Source: CAZFHL01 sp964519145
GTDB lineage: Bacteria; Patescibacteriota; Minisyncoccia; Phycocordibacterales; WO2-35-19
DNA length: 9,013 nucleotides
NCBI GenBank assembly: GCA_964519145.1
Contig: CAZFHL010000025.1
Location: 1-9,013 of the forward strand
Direction: 5' to 3'
Under the pieces are notes generated by a model. It saw nothing but the letters and a program-made list of their open reading frames with translations. It did not search any database and was not told where the DNA came from. The number at the start of each line of letters is the position of its first letter. Positions within the stretch are counted from its first letter, which is position 1. Below, piece after piece: positions 5,997 to 9,013 of this stretch. A program made the position numbers and the translations under genes.

Positions 5997-6808
5997 ATAA
6001 AATAACTTAAGATAAGTTTAATACCCAATATATCTAGATCAAAATAAAAAGCTAAAAATACACCGATTGACAAAAATGGTCCAAAAGGAACTTCTGTCTT
6101 TAAACCAATTTTTTTAAAAAAATTAAACCCAAATTTATTTATAGTCATTATACACAATGCCCAAAATGCCCCTATCCAGAAAGCTAAGATAACAGCAGAC
6201 AAACCATTTGCGATACCTAAAAAAATTCCAATAATAAAAATATATTTTATATCCCCAAAACCAATCCATTTCCCTTTTGATATTAAAAATATGATTAAAA
6301 ATGGTATTGCCAAAATTATACCAATAACCATCATATTTAAAATCATAAAAAGACTCCAAGTATTTAAATATATAAACACCAAAGAGAGCAAAAATATAAA
6401 TACCAAGAAAATATCTGGGATTATGAAATGCTTTAAATCATACAAAGAAATAATTAAAATTAAATAAAATATTATTAAAACTAAAATATAATTTAAAATA
6501 TAAAAATAATTTGATAAATTCAAAATTAAATCAAATTTGATAGCTAAAGATAGAGCAATTATACCAGCAATAAACTCTGTCAAGAACAATTTTTTATCTA
6601 TCTTGTTTTTACAATATCTACACTTGCCAAATAAAGACAAGAAAGAAAATAAAGGTATCAAATCTAACTTTGACAATTTATGATTGCAAGAAAAACAAAA
6701 AGATCTGCCAGAAAAAATAGACAAACCACTATTGTATCTATCAGTTATAAGAGATATAAAACTACCAAAACAAGTTCCTAAAAAAAATATTATAAATAAA
6801 TAAGTCAT
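5993..6808 (-). CDS. pilD: PilD: type IV prepilin peptidase
   Basis: This 271-residue integral membrane aspartyl protease removes leader peptides of prepilins and, in most relatives, methylates the new N-terminus. The N-terminal domain has GTCFGSFISLITDR (11-24). A zinc site follows with two CxxC pairs (Cys38, Cys41, Cys63, Cys66). Both catalytic aspartates are present: Asp124 in YDLKHFIIPD and Asp186 in GFGDIKY. Seven or eight hydrophobic segments cover the rest. Length is normal. The mid-gene stretch 6421-6540 has only 11 G or C in 120 bases. It is the first gene of the minor pilin operon and overlaps the next by ATGA. A TATAAT box lies so close to the ATG at 6808 that a leaderless message is likely. 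Confidence 0.95.
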   Translation of the reverse strand: MTYLFIIFFLGTCFGSFISLITDRYNSGLSIFSGRSFCFSCNHKLSKLDLIPLFSFLSLFGKCRYCKNKIDKKLFLTEFIAGIIALSLAIKFDLILNLSNYFYILNYILVLIIFYLILIISLYDLKHFIIPDIFLVFIFLLSLVFIYLNTWSLFMILNMMVIGIILAIPFLIIFLISKGKWIGFGDIKYIFIIGIFLGIANGLSAVILAFWIGAFWALCIMTINKFGFNFFKKIGLKTEVPFGPFLSIGVFLAFYFDLDILGIKLILSYFI

Positions 6809-6815
6809 TTATCAT

Positions 6816-6844
6816 ATTATACATAAATATAAGTCTTTTTAAAA
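6816..6844 (-). promoter_or_regulatory. Candidate pilD promoter, predicted leaderless
   Basis: A perfect TATAAT (6821-6816) lies seven bases before the pilD ATG. With a 17-base spacer, the -35 position (6844-6839) reads TTTTAA. Initiation would fall at about 6809-6808, on the start codon. The spacing between box and ATG is the same as for gatC. The 131-bp inverted-repeat element ends about 14 bases upstream of the -35. Confidence 0.55.
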
Positions 6845-6857
6845 GAATTAGTGAGTC

Positions 6858-6988
6858 TCTTTCAAAAGTCGTCGCAAGTGTAGTTTTTGATAGACTTGCG
6901 CAAGTCTGACCGAGACGAGCATAGCAAAAAATCAGCAGATTTTTATGCGTGTCTAGCAAAAACTATACTAAGAAAGACTTTTGAAAGA
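6858..6988. repeat. 131-bp element with 38-nt terminal inverted repeats
   Basis: The ends, 6858-6895 and 6951-6988 in reverse complement, match at 31 of 38 positions: an outer 13-bp perfect arm (tctttcaaaagtc with gacttttgaaaga), a variable 7-base part, and an inner arm around tagtttttg and tagac. The core holds a perfect 16-base palindrome agacttgcgcaagtct (6892-6907) and a hairpin aaaaatc/gattttt (6927-6933, 6938-6944) extended by gcat/atgc. It has no ORF of its own. It lies between the pilA terminator and the pilD promoter. It could be a miniature inverted-repeat element, a structured RNA or a paired regulatory site. Together with the next features it accounts for most of the 338-bp gap 6809-7146. 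Confidence 0.75.
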
Positions 6989-7045
6989 TGCTTATTCCTG
7001 GTTCAAAAAGGTGTGGCGAGAAAGAGTTTTGCAATTTAAAATAAT

Positions 7046-7086
7046 AAATATTTTTAAAAAATACCAAATATCCTATAAAAATATTT
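7046..7086. repeat. AT-only inverted repeat beyond the pilA terminator
   Basis: aaatattttta (7046-7056) is perfectly complementary in reverse to taaaaatattt (7076-7086), an 11-bp stem made only of A and T around a 19-base loop. On the minus strand it comes directly after the pilA terminator and may add to 3' end formation. Apart from this, bases 6989-7045 show nothing I can name. Confidence 0.4.
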
Positions 7087-7092
7087 CTCAAC

Positions 7093-7127
7093 AAAACAAA
7101 ACACCTTTTTTGAAGGTGTTTTGTTTT
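7093..7127 (-). terminator. Intrinsic terminator of pilA
   Basis: Arms at 7093-7107 (aaaacaaaacacctt) and 7113-7127 are perfect reverse complements, giving a 15-bp stem with a five-base loop. On the minus strand the distal arm ends in TTTTGTTTT, followed by GTTG, so a U-rich tract closes the hairpin. It begins 20 bases after the pilA stop. Its position suggests that most pilA transcripts end here and that pilA is separate from the pilD operon. Confidence 0.85.
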
Positions 7128-7146
7128 AAAGCTACAAGAAATCAAA

Positions 7147-7575
7147 CTAAGGACAGACAGTAGCAGAAGAACCTATAGCACCAGCATATTGTTTTGAATT
7201 TCCTAAACTATCAACACACCAGTAAGCTGTATCTCCGTTTAACTCTGCTTTCATAGCATAAGCTGTACCGTTTGATCCGCAGACAATTGTTGTACCTGAA
7301 GGATAATTGCCTACAGTAGTATATTGTGACATACCTGAAGCAGTATCAATAAACATACCAGCCGCACAACTTCCTGCAGTACTATAGCTACTATTTGTAT
7401 CATAATAAAGCTCCGCAGCAGCTCTAGCGCCAGACAACTGAGCTTTTACTTTAGCATCATTACCCCTACCTCTTGCTGTGTTTAATGAAGCAAGGACAAC
7501 AGATGAAAGAATACCGATAATTGCAATAACCACCAAAAGCTCAATAAGTGTAAAACCTTTTCTTAAATTTGACAT
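7147..7575 (-). CDS. pilA: Major type IV pilin
   Basis: A 142-residue prepilin. The short leader MSNLRKG ends at Gly7, and PilD would cut before Phe8. Mature FTLIELLVVIAIIGILSSVVL has Glu at position 5, the classic pilin helix. TARGRGNDAKVKAQLSGARAAAELYYD (about 33-59) is the conserved helix continuation of CPR pilins. The globular part has four cysteines (70, 99, 120, 141), of which Cys120-Cys141 probably closes the C-terminal loop. It is the most canonical and shortest pilin here and stands alone with its own terminator, as expected for a highly expressed major subunit. Sampled lines are about 40-43% G+C, well above pilD. No Shine-Dalgarno is visible at the ATG at 7575. Flanked on both sides by related repeats. 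Confidence 0.93.
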   Translation of the reverse strand: MSNLRKGFTLIELLVVIAIIGILSSVVLASLNTARGRGNDAKVKAQLSGARAAAELYYDTNSSYSTAGSCAAGMFIDTASGMSQYTTVGNYPSGTTIVCGSNGTAYAMKAELNGDTAYWCVDSLGNSKQYAGAIGSSATVCP

Positions 7576-7680
7576 TTTTTTGTTAATTTATATTTATAAA
7601 AATCCCCTCTCGAGAGAGAAGCTTGGTTTGATCGACCAAACTATAACAAGCTATATATATTATAGCTAAATCAGAAATGT
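7576..7680 (-). promoter_or_regulatory. pilA upstream region with -10 box and leader hairpins
   Basis: On the minus strand TATAAT (7664-7659) lies about 84 bases upstream of the pilA ATG; no good -35 is seen 17 bases before it. The leader that would follow contains gtttg/caaac arms (7626-7630, 7637-7641) and the perfect palindrome ctctcgagag (7607-7616). The box itself sits within gctata/tatagc arms (7650-7655, 7661-7666). The structured leader may affect mRNA stability or start access; this is inference. Confidence 0.35.
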
Positions 7681-7708
7681 TTATTTATAAAATTGTGGAT
7701 AATAGATA

Positions 7709-7766
7709 TTTCAAAAGTCTTTATTGGTTTTTGTAATCCGCAATTAAAGTATAGTTTTTGCTAGAC
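7709..7766. repeat. Third, split copy of the pil intergenic repeat
   Basis: Bases 7709-7722 (tttcaaaagtcttt) and 7748-7766 (agtatagtttttgctagac) are identical to two blocks of the reverse complement of 6951-6988, in the same order. Here 25 bases separate the blocks; in the other copy only three do. The copy lies between the pilC stop (7774) and the pilA leader. In orientation it is direct to 6858-6895 and inverted to 6951-6988. Confidence 0.8.
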
Positions 7767-7773
7767 AAAAATC

Positions 7774-8985
7774 CTATTGGACAGCAGATGCAATATTATA
7801 TATAGGCATAAGCACAGAAGCAAGCAATACTCCTACTCCCAAACCAAGCGCCACTATCATAACCGGTTCTATTAATCCAACCAAAGTATCTACAGCATTC
7901 ATAACTTCTCTTTGATAAAATTTTGACATTGTTTTTAAAATATTTCCAAGCTCTCCAGTTTCCTCTCCAACCTTAATCATTTGAGTGAGTATTGCTGGTA
8001 TCTCCTTTTTATCAGACAATGCTAAAGACAGTGCGCTACCCGCTTTTACTTTTATAAAAGCGTCATTCAAGACCTCTCTGTACACTTCATTTCCTATAAT
8101 AGCAGTAGTAACTTCAATTGATTTAAGCATGGGGATACCAGACAAAATCATAGTACTCATATTGTCTGCAAAACGAGAGATATATAATTTTCTATAAAGA
8201 TCCCCTACATACGGAATATAAAGTCTTGCATTTGATATAAATCTAGCACCTTCTTCTGATCTACTATACCAAAATACACCACCAATAAAAGCAAAAACTC
8301 CTACTATTAGAGCCATCCAATTATTTACAAATAAGTCGCTGACAGCAAAAACCATTTTTGTATAAAAAGGTATTTCTTGACCAGACTCTCTAATTATCAA
8401 ACCTATCTTTGGTACTATAACAGTAAACATTAATACCATTACTGATATAAAAGTAAATATAACAAAAGCTGGATAGATCAAAGCATTTTTTGCTTTAGAA
8501 GTTACCTCATAAGTCCTGTCCATGTAATCTGCCAAATAAGAAAAAGATTGATCTATGTGTCCAGACTCTTCACCTGCCCTTACCATATTTACATAAAAGT
8601 CTGAAAAAATAGTTGGGTGTTTAGATAGAGACTCTGATATAGACATACCTCCCTGAAGATCATCTACTATTTGTAAAAGATGTTTTTGAAGAGTCGGATT
8701 TTCAGCTTCTGTTCCAAGTAATTTAAAAACTCTGAGAGCAGACACTTGGGATTCAAAGAGTGTCGCCATTTGTCTAGATAAAATAACAATATCTTTGTTT
8801 GATACTTTATTAAGAAAAGATATTTTCTTCAAAATATCGTCACTATCTTTTTCTCTCTCTTTTATTGAAATAACATTTAAACCTCTTCTTTGTAACGCAA
8901 CAATTGCAGAATCCACACTAAAAGCTTCTATAAAACTTTCTTCTCTTACCCCACTTGTATTTAACGCTTTATAATCAAAAATCAT
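7774..8985 (-). CDS. pilC: PilC: type IV pilus inner membrane platform protein
   Basis: PilC (GspF family) forms the cytoplasmic membrane platform that the assembly and retraction ATPases act on. The 403-residue protein is full length. The N-terminal segment FDYKALNTSGVREE (3-16) is typical. Two GspF domains follow, the first from about 67 to 190 (LSRQMATLFESQV, then VRAGEESGHIDQ at 135-146) and the second from about 270 to 393 (RFADNMSTMILSGIP, then IKVGEETGELGNIL at 337-350). Membrane segments are at about 169-193, 223-240 and 371-395, with the EPVMIV motif (373-378) in the last. It lies upstream of pilA by 198 bases, and an upstream pilus gene probably ends just before it. No strong terminator follows. 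Confidence 0.96.
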   Translation of the reverse strand: MIFDYKALNTSGVREESFIEAFSVDSAIVALQRRGLNVISIKEREKDSDDILKKISFLNKVSNKDIVILSRQMATLFESQVSALRVFKLLGTEAENPTLQKHLLQIVDDLQGGMSISESLSKHPTIFSDFYVNMVRAGEESGHIDQSFSYLADYMDRTYEVTSKAKNALIYPAFVIFTFISVMVLMFTVIVPKIGLIIRESGQEIPFYTKMVFAVSDLFVNNWMALIVGVFAFIGGVFWYSRSEEGARFISNARLYIPYVGDLYRKLYISRFADNMSTMILSGIPMLKSIEVTTAIIGNEVYREVLNDAFIKVKAGSALSLALSDKKEIPAILTQMIKVGEETGELGNILKTMSKFYQREVMNAVDTLVGLIEPVMIVALGLGVGVLLASVLMPIYNIASAVQ

Positions 8986-8989
8986 ATTT

Positions 8990-9013
8990 TTATAACATCT
9001 TTTCTAATGTTTT
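8990..9013 (-). CDS. Possible 3' end of an upstream gene
   Basis: One minus-strand frame from the window edge reads KTLEKML and stops with TAA at 8992-8990, four bases before the pilC ATG. Another frame reads NIRKDVIKI and ends in a TGA overlapping that ATG as ATGA. Either could be the end of an upstream pilus gene such as pilT or pilB, which often precede pilC, but the fragment is too short to identify. Confidence 0.25.
   Translation of the reverse strand, partial: KTLEKML

Noticed and set aside
6762..7163. Short open frames on both strands in the pilA-pilD spacer
   Set aside because: They cross the inverted-repeat element and the pilA terminator, have low-complexity Phe/Lys/Asn-rich products and no start signals.
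6858..7766. CRISPR array from the repeated blocks
   Set aside because: There are only three imperfect copies in mixed orientation with irregular spacing, and no cas genes.
7755..7771. Hairpin tttttg/caaaaa after pilC as a terminator
   Set aside because: The stem has only six mostly A-T pairs and no U-tract on the minus strand; it is better explained as part of the repeat block.

Overview
The window looks like a chromosome segment of a Candidate Phyla Radiation (Patescibacteria) bacterium, most likely of the Parcubacteria side. The reasons are a very AT-rich, compact layout, a LigA with the unusual HKIAQWSFNDAF motif in place of the usual HxxPMLSLxNAF, type IV pilins of the short CPR style, and an uncharacterised protein of a kind I remember from many Parcubacteria genomes. 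TGA is used as a stop (pilD, the PilV-like gene), so the standard bacterial code applies. No rRNA or tRNA is present, so placement below phylum rests on recalled protein resemblance only. All genes lie on the minus strand and are read from high to low coordinates.

Region 9013-3712 is a type IV pilus locus. It starts with a possible 3' end of an upstream gene, then pilC (platform protein), the major pilin pilA as a separate unit with its own strong terminator, then a tightly coupled operon: pilD (prepilin peptidase) and four minor pilin or pseudopilin genes (GspH-like, PilW/GspJ-like, PilV/GspI-like, PilX/GspK-like). PilD would process all the pilins, PilC would anchor the assembly motor in the membrane, and the four minor pilins probably form the priming tip complex. 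The pilus may serve host attachment or DNA uptake; this is inference.

The two intergenic spaces around pilA hold the most striking non-coding structure: a 131-bp element with 38-nt terminal inverted repeats (6858-6988), and a related third copy on the other side of pilA (7709-7766).

Region 3711-2559 is a self-contained module: candidate promoter, a 34-codon leader ORF, a 292-residue protein of unknown function joined to it by an ATGA overlap and carrying the only strong Shine-Dalgarno sequence of the window, and an intrinsic terminator. Its composition is less AT-rich than that of the genes around it.

Region 2510-1 is housekeeping: ligA (NAD-dependent DNA ligase, with a GC-rich palindromic in-frame insertion and a degenerate zinc finger), gatC, and the first 16 codons of gatA (tRNA-dependent amidotransferase subunits). 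gatC and pilD both have a -10-like box placed so close to the ATG that leaderless mRNAs are likely.
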